A stretch of 64,000 nucleotides of DNA, taken from positions 62,001-126,000 of the forward strand of contig JADGHX010000001.1 of NCBI GenBank assembly GCA_019683695.1. The letters run 5' to 3'. The stretch's first letter is position 1. Each line of letters begins with the position of its first letter. Below the pieces are notes generated by a model. That model did no database searches. It worked only from the letters and a program-made list of their open reading frames with translations, and had not been told where the DNA came from. Made by a program: the position numbers and the translations under genes. Below are positions 17,214 through 26,003 of the stretch, piece after piece. Source of the DNA: Steroidobacteraceae bacterium. GTDB taxonomy: Bacteria > Pseudomonadota > Gammaproteobacteria > Steroidobacterales > Steroidobacteraceae.

Positions 17214-17263
17214 GGTCAAAAATTCCCAAATTCAGGGCATGCAATTTCGGGCCTATTTTTGCC
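17214..17263. promoter_or_regulatory. AT-rich imperfect dyad between the divergent FlhC-like and FlhD-like genes
   Basis: An AT-rich island in an otherwise GC-rich region, with approximate symmetry around gcatgc (17237-17242). The outer arms are ggtcaaaaat (17214-17223) and tatttttgcc (17254-17263); the inner arms are aaatt and aattt. It lies about 50 bp before the FlhD-like start and 87 bp before the FlhC-like start. A shared operator or UP-type element is inferred; no protein is assigned. Confidence 0.4.
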
Positions 17264-17311
17264 ACCATTGCCGCGCCCGAGGAAACAACAACACCATCAG
17301 GAGATCTGGCG

Positions 17312-18022
17312 ATGTCCATGCAATGGCCGATCGGCACCGGGGACGATCCTGTCGGCACCGAGCCGCCCGATATCAGCCGGGGGGAGCTGGATCAGGAGCG
17401 GCCGTGGGAAGCGCACAGCTGGCTGCGTGCGGAAACACTCGCGCATCTGGCCGAATACAACGAGGAGTGCCTGAACATGCTCGCGCTCCAGTATTCGGCG
17501 ACTCCGGTGAGCCAGATGCCGCCCCTCGTGCGCGAAGTGGGTCCGCTCCTGCGCATGATGGATGCGGATGCGCGTCACCGCGCGGCGGCGTGCCCGTTTC
17601 TGCTGTTCGATGCCGGCTTTGCCGACCAGCAACGCTGGACATGGGTGTCCGGCAACTACGTGCAGGATCTCGCACGCCCCACCGCACCTCCGTATTTCAC
17701 CGTGCAGCAAACGCGCTCCGTGCTGCTCGCCATCTTCACCTACGCGTGGCATCTCGCGCGCAGCCAGACTGCAGCGGCGCGTCTCCTGCTTGGCATGACG
17801 CCCCATTGCTCGCGCCTCATTGCCGTGTGCACGGTTCGCCAGATTCACGAGCTGGCCGAGGCGCATCCGGAATGGCTCGTGCCGCGCTGGCAGACACGCA
17901 CCCAGTTCTGGCGCGAGCTTCTCATCAGCGCGATGAAAGGGGACGCGGCCGCGATGGAGCAGGCGCGCCTCCGCGGCCTGCAGATCATGGCCGCTGAGAA
18001 TCGTGCGCGGAGTCGCACGTAG
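17312..18022 (+). CDS. FlhD-like protein with N-terminal extension, divergent from the FlhC-like gene
   Basis: A 236-residue protein from ATG at 17312, preceded by AGGAG about 8 bp upstream; a longer frame from 16997 lacks such a site. The C-terminal part (about 138-205) resembles E. coli FlhD by eye: LLLGMTPHCSRLIAVCTVR followed by QIHELAEAH corresponds to FlhD RLGINEEMATTLAALTLPQ followed by MVKLAET. FlhD is about 115 residues, so this is twice as long. The first half (about 75-110) has a weakly similar pattern, so an internal duplication of the FlhD fold is possible. No catalytic motif or membrane segment is seen. With its divergent FlhC-like neighbour it could form a hetero-oligomeric regulator (inference). 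Confidence 0.6.
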   Translation: MSMQWPIGTGDDPVGTEPPDISRGELDQERPWEAHSWLRAETLAHLAEYNEECLNMLALQYSATPVSQMPPLVREVGPLLRMMDADARHRAAACPFLLFDAGFADQQRWTWVSGNYVQDLARPTAPPYFTVQQTRSVLLAIFTYAWHLARSQTAAARLLLGMTPHCSRLIAVCTVRQIHELAEAHPEWLVPRWQTRTQFWRELLISAMKGDAAAMEQARLRGLQIMAAENRARSRT

Positions 18023-18187
18023 CTGCAGCGGAGTGCCTTGAAGAAGCGTGCGCGTGAGCGGCCGCCAGGAAGCTCTGGCAGGATACGCGTCGCGGCAGTC
18101 TGCGGCGGGGGCGAAGGGCGCACGAATCGCACTCCCTTCCGCCGACGCTCGCCGTACGGTGCGGCACGCAACTAAGCCGAAGACTCG

Positions 18188-18505
18188 ATGAAACTCAAGG
18201 TACGCCTCACAAAACGCGTAAAGACCCTGCGCAAGCGCCAAGGCAACCAGTGCTGCTGGTGTGGCCAGCCCATGCAGCGCACGGATCCGCAAGCCTGGGA
18301 CTACGAGACGCTCGAGCACCTCACGCCGCTGTCCAAAGGGGGCTCGCACCACATCTCGAACCTCGCGCTCGCGCATCGAAAATGCAATCAGGCGCGCGGA
18401 AGCGAAGATCGGCAGCCGCGGTATGCCGTCCGCACAGGCTCACGCGCCCCCGCGGAGGGCGCTGTGCCGGAGCCTTCGCCTGCTTCAGCGTGCGCGGCTA
18501 TTTGA
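18188..18505 (+). CDS. Small HNH endonuclease domain protein
   Basis: A 105-residue protein. Residues 21-26 (QCCWCG) give the first zinc-binding CxxC. ETLEHLTPLSKGG supplies the Glu-His pair of the HNH core, and NLALAHRKCNQARG supplies the conserved Asn, His and final Cys. This matches stand-alone HNH nucleases found in many bacteria, whose role is mostly unknown. Its last 8 bp overlap the end of the convergent pyruvate carboxylase gene. The Ala/Pro-rich C-terminal tail (75-105) lacks conservation and may simply be read-through to the next stop. No intron or intein sits nearby, so homing is not suggested. Confidence 0.8.
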   Translation: MKLKVRLTKRVKTLRKRQGNQCCWCGQPMQRTDPQAWDYETLEHLTPLSKGGSHHISNLALAHRKCNQARGSEDRQPRYAVRTGSRAPAEGAVPEPSPASACAAI

Positions 18506-21500
18506 AAACGACGAGCAGATCCTTCGCATCCACCGCCTGCTTCGGGCGCACGAGCACTTCGGCGACTTCGCCCGTCGCGTCCGCGCGAATGGCGGTTTCC
18601 ATCTTCATCGCCTCGAGCGTCACGAGCAGATCGCCACGCGCAACCTTCTGGCCCGCCGACACACTCACCGTGACAACCGTGCCCGGCATGGGGGCGGCGA
18701 CATGCTTGGGGTTTCCGAGCTCGGCCTTGCGCTGTGGCGGTCGGCGGGCCACCTGGCTGCGGTCCGGAACCCGCACCGAGCGAGGCTGGCCATTCAGCTC
18801 GAAGAACACGGTGCGCGTGCCATCGTCGTGCGGATCGCTCGTGGTCACGTATCGCACGATGAGTGTCTTGCCGCGCTCGAGATCGGCGCTGATTTCTTCT
18901 CCGGGCTGCATGCCGTAGAAGAACACGGGTGTTGGCAGGATCGACACGTCTCCGAATTGCTGCCGATCCTTCATGTAATCGCGCCACACTTGCGGATACA
19001 TGAGGTGAGACGCGAGATCGTCGTCCGTTACAACACGCGGCACGTGGTGCTGAATGCGCTCGCGCTCCGCCGCGAGATCCACGCGTGGAAGCGTGGCGCC
19101 GGGGCGCTCGCGCAGCGCGGGCGACCCTTTCAGCACCTTCCGCTGCAGCGCCTCGGGAAAGCCGCCGTCGGGCTGGCCCAGCTCGCCGCGAAAGAACTGC
19201 ACGACCGATGCGGGGAAGGCGATTTCGGTTCGCGGATCGAGCACCTTCTCGCGAGTGAGCCCGCTGGTCACCATGAGCAGCGCCATGTCGCCGACCACCT
19301 TCGAGGTCGGCGTGACCTTCACGATGTCTCCGAACATCTCGTTCACGTCCGCGTAGGCCTGCGCGACCTCGGGCCAGCGCGCGTCGTCGATGCCCAGCGC
19401 TCGCGCCTGCTCACGCAGGTTTGTGTACTGGCCGCCGGGCATGCCGTGCACATACACGTCCGAAGTGCCGGAGCGAATGTCGCTCTCGAACGCTCCGTAA
19501 AGTCGTCTCACCTGCTCCCAGTAGCTCGACACGCGGCGCAGCTGTGCTGGGTCGATGCCCGGATCGCGAGGGCCGAAGCGCAGGGCCTCGACGATCGACC
19601 CGAGGTTGGGCTGCGACGTGAGACCGCTCATGGCATCTACGGCGCCATCCACCGCGTCTGCACCAGCCTCGACGGCTGCAAGCACGCTTGCCGCGGAAAT
19701 GCCGCTCGTATCGTGCGTGTGAAAATGCACCGGCAGTCCGGTTTCGGCCTTGAGTGCCTGCACGAGCGTGTACGCCGCGCGTGGGCGGCAGAGGCCCGCC
19801 ATGTCCTTGATGCCGAGCACATGCGTGCCCGCGTGCTTCAGCTCGCGGGCGAGTTTCAGGTAATAGTCCAGCGTGTATTTCCGCTCTTGCGGATCGCTAA
19901 GGTTGCCGGTGTAGCAGATCGCCGCCTCGCACAGTCGCCCTGATTCCAGCACGGCGTCGATGGCGACGCGCATGTTCTCCACCCAGTTCAGCGAGTCGAA
20001 GATGCGAAACACGTCGACACCGCGCCGCGCGGCGTGCGCGACGAAGAACCGCACGACGTTGTCCGGATAGTTCGTGTATCCCACCGCGTTCGCGGATCGC
20101 AGCAGCATCTGGATCAACAGGTTCGGCATGCGCTCGCGCAGTTGCTCGAGCCGCTGCCACGGATCCTCCTTCAGGAACCTGAGCGCGACGTCGAAAGTGG
20201 CGCCACCCCAGCACTCGACGGAAAACAGCTGCGGCAGCAGTGACGCGTAGTACGGCGCGATGGTGACGAGATCGAACGTGCGCATGCGCGTGGCGAGCAG
20301 GGACTGGTGCGCGTCGCGCATCGTCGTGTCCGTGAGCAGCACGCGCGACTCATCCAGCATCCACTGGGCAAAGCGTTCCGGCCCCAGCGCGTCGAGCTTC
20401 TGCTTCGTGCCCGGTGGAGGCGCGGCATCCGGCCGGGGCGGCAGGTGAGGCGGCATCATGCGCTCCGGACGTGGCCGGTGCTTCACTTCCGCGTTGCCAT
20501 TGACGATCACGTCGCCGATGAAGCTCAGCACGCGCGTGGCCCGGTCCCGTCTTCGCGGCCAGCGGAACAGCTCGGGCGTTTCGTCGATGAAGCGCGTGGT
20601 GTACTCCCCGCGCGCAAAGCGCGGGTGCGTGATCACCTGATCGCAGAACCTCAGATTCGTCACGACGCCGCGAATGCGGAACTCCCACAGTGCGCGGTGC
20701 ATCCTCGCGATCGTCTCTTCGGGAGAGGGCGACCAGGCCGTCACCTTCACGAGCAGCGAATCGTAGGACCGTGTGATGATCGCGCCCGTGTAGGCCGTCC
20801 CCGCATCGAGCCGAATGCCGAACCCTGCGGGGCTGCGGTAGGCGGTGATCACGCCGTAGTCCGGAATGAATTGGTTCTCCGGGTCCTCGGTCGTCACGCG
20901 GCACTGCAGGGCATGCGCGCTGATGCGAATGTCTTCCTGCGGGGGCACTCCGCTTTCAGGTGTGCCGAGGCGCGCGCCTTCGGCAATGCGGATCTGCGCC
21001 TTCACGAGGTCGATGCCCGTAGCGCACTCGGTGACGGTGTGCTCGACCTGAATGCGGGGGTTCACTTCGATGAAGTAGAGCCGGCCCGTGTCGGCATCCT
21101 GCAGGAATTCCACCGTGCCTGCATTTCGGTACCGGGCCGCCCGGCCGATCGCGAGGGCATGACCGCAGAGTTCCGCGCGCTGTGCCTCGGTGAGGAACAC
21201 TGCCGGGGCGCGCTCGACCACCTTCTGATTGCGGCGCTGTACCGTGCAGTCCCGCTCGTACACGTGCACGAGGTTGCCGTGATGATCGCCGAGAATCTGC
21301 ACTTCCACGTGTCGCGCGCGCGGGACGAGCTTTTCGAGATACACCTCGTCGTTGCCGAATGCGGCCTTCGCTTCCCGTCGGGCAACCGGGAGAAGCTCCG
21401 CGAGCTGCGCGTCATTCTCGACCACGCGCATGCCGCGGCCGCCACCGCCCCAGCTCGCCTTGAGCATCACCGGGTAGCCGATGGCGTGCGCAAGCGGCAG

Positions 21501-21956
21501 GCACGCTTGCAAGTCGGCAGGCAACGGCCCGGTTGCGGGCATCACCGGAACGCCGGCGCTCGTCGCGAGATTCCGCGCAGCCACCTTGTTACCCAATGTG
21601 CGCATCGTCTCGGGCGCGGGGCCGATGAACACGATGCCGGCGCGCGCGCAGCCTTCGGCAAACTCCGGATTCTCGGAGAGGAACCCGTAGCCGGGATGGA
21701 TTGCGTCGGCGTGTGCTTCGCGTGCGATGCGGAGGATGTCCGCGATGTCCAGGTAGGCGGCGACCGGGTCCTTGTCGCGCCCGACGAGATAGGCTTCGTC
21801 GGCCTTGGTGCGGTGAAGGGAGAAGCGATCTTCCTGCGAATAGATCGCGACGGTGCGCAGCCCCAACTCATTGGCAGCCCTCATGATGCGGATGGCGATC
21901 TCTCCGCGATTCGCCACCAGAACGGAACGAACCGGCTGCGGCATGGCAGGTTTCAC
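18498..21956 (-). CDS. pyc: Pyruvate carboxylase
   Basis: Biotin-dependent anaplerotic enzyme converting pyruvate to oxaloacetate. The single 1152-residue chain has all domains. Biotin carboxylase comes first (from VRSVLVANRGEIAIRI, with GGGGRGMR and the EVNPRIQVEHTVTE core). The carboxyltransferase barrel (about 545-830) includes RDAHQSLLATRM and GGATFDVALRFL. The C-terminal biotinyl domain has EAMKMET with the biotinylated lysine at 1118. This is the alpha4 single-chain type. The start is either GTG at 21956 or ATG at 21944 (four codons later); the latter has AGAG upstream. It diverges from the peptidase gene at 22019 across only 62 bp. Confidence 0.95.
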   Translation of the reverse strand: MKPAMPQPVRSVLVANRGEIAIRIMRAANELGLRTVAIYSQEDRFSLHRTKADEAYLVGRDKDPVAAYLDIADILRIAREAHADAIHPGYGFLSENPEFAEGCARAGIVFIGPAPETMRTLGNKVAARNLATSAGVPVMPATGPLPADLQACLPLAHAIGYPVMLKASWGGGGRGMRVVENDAQLAELLPVARREAKAAFGNDEVYLEKLVPRARHVEVQILGDHHGNLVHVYERDCTVQRRNQKVVERAPAVFLTEAQRAELCGHALAIGRAARYRNAGTVEFLQDADTGRLYFIEVNPRIQVEHTVTECATGIDLVKAQIRIAEGARLGTPESGVPPQEDIRISAHALQCRVTTEDPENQFIPDYGVITAYRSPAGFGIRLDAGTAYTGAIITRSYDSLLVKVTAWSPSPEETIARMHRALWEFRIRGVVTNLRFCDQVITHPRFARGEYTTRFIDETPELFRWPRRRDRATRVLSFIGDVIVNGNAEVKHRPRPERMMPPHLPPRPDAAPPPGTKQKLDALGPERFAQWMLDESRVLLTDTTMRDAHQSLLATRMRTFDLVTIAPYYASLLPQLFSVECWGGATFDVALRFLKEDPWQRLEQLRERMPNLLIQMLLRSANAVGYTNYPDNVVRFFVAHAARRGVDVFRIFDSLNWVENMRVAIDAVLESGRLCEAAICYTGNLSDPQERKYTLDYYLKLARELKHAGTHVLGIKDMAGLCRPRAAYTLVQALKAETGLPVHFHTHDTSGISAASVLAAVEAGADAVDGAVDAMSGLTSQPNLGSIVEALRFGPRDPGIDPAQLRRVSSYWEQVRRLYGAFESDIRSGTSDVYVHGMPGGQYTNLREQARALGIDDARWPEVAQAYADVNEMFGDIVKVTPTSKVVGDMALLMVTSGLTREKVLDPRTEIAFPASVVQFFRGELGQPDGGFPEALQRKVLKGSPALRERPGATLPRVDLAAERERIQHHVPRVVTDDDLASHLMYPQVWRDYMKDRQQFGDVSILPTPVFFYGMQPGEEISADLERGKTLIVRYVTTSDPHDDGTRTVFFELNGQPRSVRVPDRSQVARRPPQRKAELGNPKHVAAPMPGTVVTVSVSAGQKVARGDLLVTLEAMKMETAIRADATGEVAEVLVRPKQAVDAKDLLVVFK

Positions 21957-22018
21957 TCTAAGATTCGCGCCCGCACAGTGCGAACATTCCGTTCCGTGCA
22001 GGACATCAGAGGGGACTC

Positions 22019-23185
22019 ATGAATCGCGCAAGGCATCGCCCGCGGCGTGCAAGTTTCACTCCCTGGCGCGTCCGCGGCATGCGGGCCGCCGCAACGGTTG
22101 CGCTGGCGTATGCGGCATTCGCCGCAACGCCCGCCTGCGCCGCGGATGCGCAGCCGATCGCCATCGTGATCCACGGCGGTGCAGGCGTGATCAACCGCAC
22201 CGAAATGACGCCCGAGCGCGAAGCCCGCTATCGCGCGGCGCTCGAGGCCGCGCGGGATGCGGGATACGCCGTGCTCGAGCGCGGGGGCACGAGTCTCGAT
22301 GCGGTGGTCGCCGCTGTGCGCGTGCTCGAGGACGATCCGATGTTCAACGCGGGGCGCGGCGCGGTGCTGAACCGTGACGGCGACGTCGAGCTGGACGCCT
22401 CGATCATGGAGGGCAGAACGTTGCGCGCGGGGGCTGTCGCGGGCCTGAGGCACGTGAAGAATCCGATCGAGCTGGCCAGGCTCGTCATGGAAAAGTCCTC
22501 ACACGTGATGCTGGTGGGCGCGGGCGCAGAGGAGTTCGCTCTGTCCCAGGGTGTCACGCTCGTGCCCAACACCTACTTCCAGACGGAAATGCGCCTGCGC
22601 CAGCTGGAGCGCGCGAAAAAGGCGGCCAGCGAGAAGGCCTCCGGGAAGCAGGAGACGAGTGCAACGCAGGCGCCGCGTGGCGGCATCATCGGTGAGGGTG
22701 AGTCGGCACCGCCACGTGTCGTCGCCCCTGCGCCTACGAACGCGAGCCGCTTCGCGGAAATCGGTGCGACGGGCACTGTCGGCGCCGTCGCGCTCGATCG
22801 CAACGGTCATCTCGCCGCCGCGACCTCCACAGGAGGCATGACGAACAAGCTTCCCGGGCGCGTCGGCGATTCCCCCATCATCGGCGCAGGCACCTACGCG
22901 AACGACGAATCCTGCGCGGTGTCCGCCACGGGCGATGGCGAGTTCTTCATCCGGACCGTCGTCGCGCACGACGTATGTGCGCTCGTGGCGTACCGGAAAA
23001 TGCCGCTCGCGGAGGCCGCGCACGAGGTCATTCACGAAAAGGTCGGCGCGTTGAAGGCGACGGGCGGTGTCATCGCGCTCGATCGTCAGGGCACCATCGT
23101 CATGGAGTTCAACAGCGAAGGCATGTTTCGCGCCGCGCGGGATTCTCGTGGCCGCAGGGATGTCGCCATCTACGCAGATCGCTGA
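22019..23185 (+). CDS. Isoaspartyl peptidase / type-2 L-asparaginase, exported form
   Basis: Ntn-hydrolase that removes isoaspartyl residues or hydrolyses asparagine. The 388-residue precursor has a signal peptide (hydrophobic stretch about 22-37, cleavage near ACA-AD at 41), so the mature enzyme is periplasmic. IHGGAGVI (51-58) is the conserved N-terminal motif. Self-cleavage is expected before Thr253 in TGTVGAVALD, freeing the nucleophile, and STGGMTNK follows. A long Lys/Ala-rich linker (about 195-245) precedes the cleavage site. The ribosome site GAGGGGA sits 4-5 bp before the ATG. It is followed after 11 bp by a second, cytosolic paralogue. Confidence 0.9.
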   Translation: MNRARHRPRRASFTPWRVRGMRAAATVALAYAAFAATPACAADAQPIAIVIHGGAGVINRTEMTPEREARYRAALEAARDAGYAVLERGGTSLDAVVAAVRVLEDDPMFNAGRGAVLNRDGDVELDASIMEGRTLRAGAVAGLRHVKNPIELARLVMEKSSHVMLVGAGAEEFALSQGVTLVPNTYFQTEMRLRQLERAKKAASEKASGKQETSATQAPRGGIIGEGESAPPRVVAPAPTNASRFAEIGATGTVGAVALDRNGHLAAATSTGGMTNKLPGRVGDSPIIGAGTYANDESCAVSATGDGEFFIRTVVAHDVCALVAYRKMPLAEAAHEVIHEKVGALKATGGVIALDRQGTIVMEFNSEGMFRAARDSRGRRDVAIYADR

Positions 23186-23196
23186 GGAACACACCG

Positions 23197-24192
23197 ATGT
23201 ATGCCATTGCGGTTCACGGGGGCGCCGGCGCGCTGCCGGCCGAGCTCGTCTCGTCAGAAAAGCGCGCGCGTTACGTTCAGGGTCTGTCCCTCGCTGTGGA
23301 TGCGGGTTACGCGATCCTGGAAGCGGGCGGTTCCAGCCTCGATGCCGTTGCTGCCGCCGTGCGCGTGCTCGAGGACGATCCGCTCTTCAATGCCGGCTGC
23401 GGGGCGGCGCTCACGCGTGAAGGGTGGGCCGAGCTCGACGCCGCGATCATGGACGGGAAGGAGCAACGTGCCGGCGCGGTGGCTTCGGTGCGGCACGTGC
23501 GCAATCCCGTCGATCTCGCGCGGCGGGTCATGGAGAAATCGCGGCACGTTCTGCTCGTCGGCGCGGGCGCGGAGGAGTTCGCGCTCGAGGAAGGTCTTCC
23601 GCTCGTCGCCAACACGTACTTCCGCACTGAGGAGCGGCGGTTCCAGCTGGCAGCCGCTCAGAAGGGGCGGGAGGTGTCGGAGCTGATGCCTGATGCTCGC
23701 GGGTCTCGCGGCGTAGAGGGAGCGAGTTCCTCCGGGCCTGCGCCGATCGGTTCGCAAGGCACCGTAGGTGCTGTCGCGCTGGATGGGCGGGGCAATCTCG
23801 CCGCGGCCACGTCCACCGGGGGCCTCACGAACAAGCGTCAGGGTCGGGTGGGCGACTCACCCATCATTGGTGCGGGCACGTATGCGAAGAACGGCGTGTG
23901 CGCCGTATCTGCAACGGGACATGGCGAATCCTTCATTCGCGCCGTGGCAGCCCATCACATTGCCTGTGCGGTGGAGTACCGCCACCTCACGCTCGAAGCC
24001 GCTGTGCGGGAGCTGATCCATTCGCGCATCCCCGCGTTGGGCGGAAGTGGCGGGGTGATCGCTGTGGGTCCGTCGGGCGAAGTCGTCATGGACTTCAACA
24101 CGCAGGGCATGTTCCGCGCGGCGCGCAGCTCATCGGGATGGCGGCAGGTGGCCATTTCCGCGAGCGCGGAGACTGAAACCCGCAGCGCCTAA
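23197..24192 (+). CDS. Isoaspartyl peptidase / type-2 L-asparaginase, cytosolic paralogue
   Basis: Second member of a tandem pair. From ATG at 23197 (MYAIAVHGGAGALPAE) with GAGGA upstream, the product is 331 residues and has no signal peptide. Processing is expected before Thr189 in SQGTVGAVALD, and STGGLTNKRQGRVGDSP matches the paralogue almost residue for residue. The two proteins share most of the segment from LDAV to the HVLLVGAGAEEFAL motif, so a local duplication followed by gain or loss of the export signal is likely. They are probably cotranscribed (11-bp gap). Substrates may be isoaspartyl dipeptides or asparagine; the sequence does not decide. Confidence 0.9.
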   Translation: MYAIAVHGGAGALPAELVSSEKRARYVQGLSLAVDAGYAILEAGGSSLDAVAAAVRVLEDDPLFNAGCGAALTREGWAELDAAIMDGKEQRAGAVASVRHVRNPVDLARRVMEKSRHVLLVGAGAEEFALEEGLPLVANTYFRTEERRFQLAAAQKGREVSELMPDARGSRGVEGASSSGPAPIGSQGTVGAVALDGRGNLAAATSTGGLTNKRQGRVGDSPIIGAGTYAKNGVCAVSATGHGESFIRAVAAHHIACAVEYRHLTLEAAVRELIHSRIPALGGSGGVIAVGPSGEVVMDFNTQGMFRAARSSSGWRQVAISASAETETRSA

Positions 24193-24299
24193 ACACGCTA
24201 TCGCGGGATCGCTTGGCCGGCCACGTAGCACGCGCACGCTGCGTGAGCCACGGAAATGGTGGAGCTCACACGCGGAAGATACTTTGCCCGAAGGAACCG

Positions 24300-26003
24300 T
24301 CAGACCGATTTTCTTCGCGATCCCGAAACGCGCACTCTCAACGTCACGCTGCTGAGGCCGAGCAGCAAGGCAAGCAGAGCGACATCGACGCGTCCACCGC
24401 CGCCGCCACTACCACCGCCTCCGCCGCCGGTGCTGCTCGTGCCGCCGGTGGCAGGCGGCTCGGGCGAGGCGAGGGGTTCGGTTGTCGCGGTCACCTCGAT
24501 CGTGCCGCTGTCGTTGTCGACATTCGCGTCGTTCGATGAATCGACTGCGAGGTCGACAGCGGCGGTGCCCGCCTGCGTCGGCGTGAGGCTCAGGTCCACG
24601 CGCCGCACTTCGCCCTTCAGGAGCGTGCCGAGATCGCATGTGACACTGCCCGTGCCGGGGGAACAGGTTCCGCCGTTCGTCGACGCGGATTGAACGGTGA
24701 GACTCGCGGGCAGCATGGCAACCACACTCACGTCGTTCGACGTGTCGCCGCCCACCGCGCGCACGGTGAAGGACAGCGTGAACGCAGTGTCCACCACGGC
24801 CTGCACCGACGTGCTCGCCAGCTCGAGGCTGACATCCGGCGGCTCATAATCCACGAGACACCGCGCGCTGGAGAGCATCGGCTGAATCTGCGCGACGCTG
24901 CACGCGGAGAACCGGTCGCTGCCGTTGAGCCTCGGCGCCATCAGGAACGTCTGCGGCGTGCTCGCGCAGGCCCCTTCGCCGTCATGAGGCGCATTGAAGT
25001 TGTGACCGATCTCGTGCGCGGCGATGAGCGCGGATTGCGTGGTCGAGCGTCGGCCCTCCGAGAGACTCGCGGCATTCGAGCTCTCGCAAAGTGTGCCGAT
25101 GTAGGCGATGCCCACGGTGTCGCCGTCGAGGTCACGCCCGGTCATCAGATGAGTGAGTCCCAACGCGCGCTGAGTGGCGGAGCTGCGTCGAAAGGCACCC
25201 ACTTCCTTCAGCAGGTCTGACGCCGCCGACTTCGAGAACGGATCCGCAGGCGTGCGGAACAGCACGGGGGGTGCAAGTGACACCTTCACGCCAAGCTGCG
25301 TCATGAAGATGCCGTCGACGATATTCATGCGCGCAACGATGGCATCTCGCGCGGCGGATTCGGACCCGAATTGGTTGTAGAACTCGAAGTCGCCGACGAC
25401 CCCCACCTGCACCTGCCTCGCAGTGGCAAGCGCGGCGGCTTGCGCCTGCAACTCGTGACTGATCTGCTCGAAGGCCTGATCCGCGGTGGATTGCGCCTCC
25501 GGCTGCGCGACTTCGCACGACATCGCATCGAGCGGCAGCAACGCATCGGAAAGCCTGTACACCACCGGTTCGGAGCCGGCGGCATCCAGCGGCTGCACGG
25601 CCACGTCGGCGATGTCTGCCGCGGGCTCGATGGCGTAGAGCTCCTGCCCATCGAAGATCATCCCGCGCCATCCGCTCGCACTGCGCGTGATGCGCACCCA
25701 GGATCCCGGAAGCCCGTCCACCGCGCCTTCGAATGGCTCGGGGTTGGCCGCCCCGGAGCCGATCGCGCGCCGGATGCGCTCGTTGGGCGAGAGTTTCAGC
25801 GCGAATCGTTTTCCGTACGCGTCGAAGGTGACGCGCTCACTCGCGTCCGCGCCCGGACTACTGCGAAGCTGCACGGGCTCGTGGTGGAGAACACGAAATG
25901 CGCGCTCCCCTGCAGAAGCGTCCCGGGTTGCAGCGAGTGCGAGAAGCGTCGCCGCGAATGCAAAGCATGCCGCGGCTGGACGCGCGTACAGCGTATTTGT
26001 CAT
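24300..26003 (-). CDS. Secreted reprolysin-like zinc metalloprotease with GlyGly-CTERM-like tail
   Basis: A 567-residue precursor from ATG at 26003. It has a signal peptide (about 1-31), a pro-region, and an M12B-like catalytic domain with HEIGHNFNAPHD (330-341: zinc ligands His330, His334, His340; base Glu331). A domain resembling DUF11/CARDB beta-sandwiches follows (about 410-515). The C-terminus is Gly/Ser-rich, then a hydrophobic helix (VALLALLLGLSSVTL) and a basic end. That tripartite tail matches GlyGly-CTERM sorting signals, which rhombosortase processes in some gammaproteobacteria. An earlier in-frame start would put 63 residues before the signal peptide. It is convergent with the peptidase pair; no partner genes are near. 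Confidence 0.85.
   Translation of the reverse strand: MTNTLYARPAAACFAFAATLLALAATRDASAGERAFRVLHHEPVQLRSSPGADASERVTFDAYGKRFALKLSPNERIRRAIGSGAANPEPFEGAVDGLPGSWVRITRSASGWRGMIFDGQELYAIEPAADIADVAVQPLDAAGSEPVVYRLSDALLPLDAMSCEVAQPEAQSTADQAFEQISHELQAQAAALATARQVQVGVVGDFEFYNQFGSESAARDAIVARMNIVDGIFMTQLGVKVSLAPPVLFRTPADPFSKSAASDLLKEVGAFRRSSATQRALGLTHLMTGRDLDGDTVGIAYIGTLCESSNAASLSEGRRSTTQSALIAAHEIGHNFNAPHDGEGACASTPQTFLMAPRLNGSDRFSACSVAQIQPMLSSARCLVDYEPPDVSLELASTSVQAVVDTAFTLSFTVRAVGGDTSNDVSVVAMLPASLTVQSASTNGGTCSPGTGSVTCDLGTLLKGEVRRVDLSLTPTQAGTAAVDLAVDSSNDANVDNDSGTIEVTATTEPLASPEPPATGGTSSTGGGGGGSGGGGGRVDVALLALLLGLSSVTLRVRVSGSRRKSV

Noticed and set aside
18188-18505. HNH protein as homing endonuclease or mobile-element marker
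   Set aside because: No intron, intein, integrase, terminal repeats or attachment site around it; composition matches neighbours.
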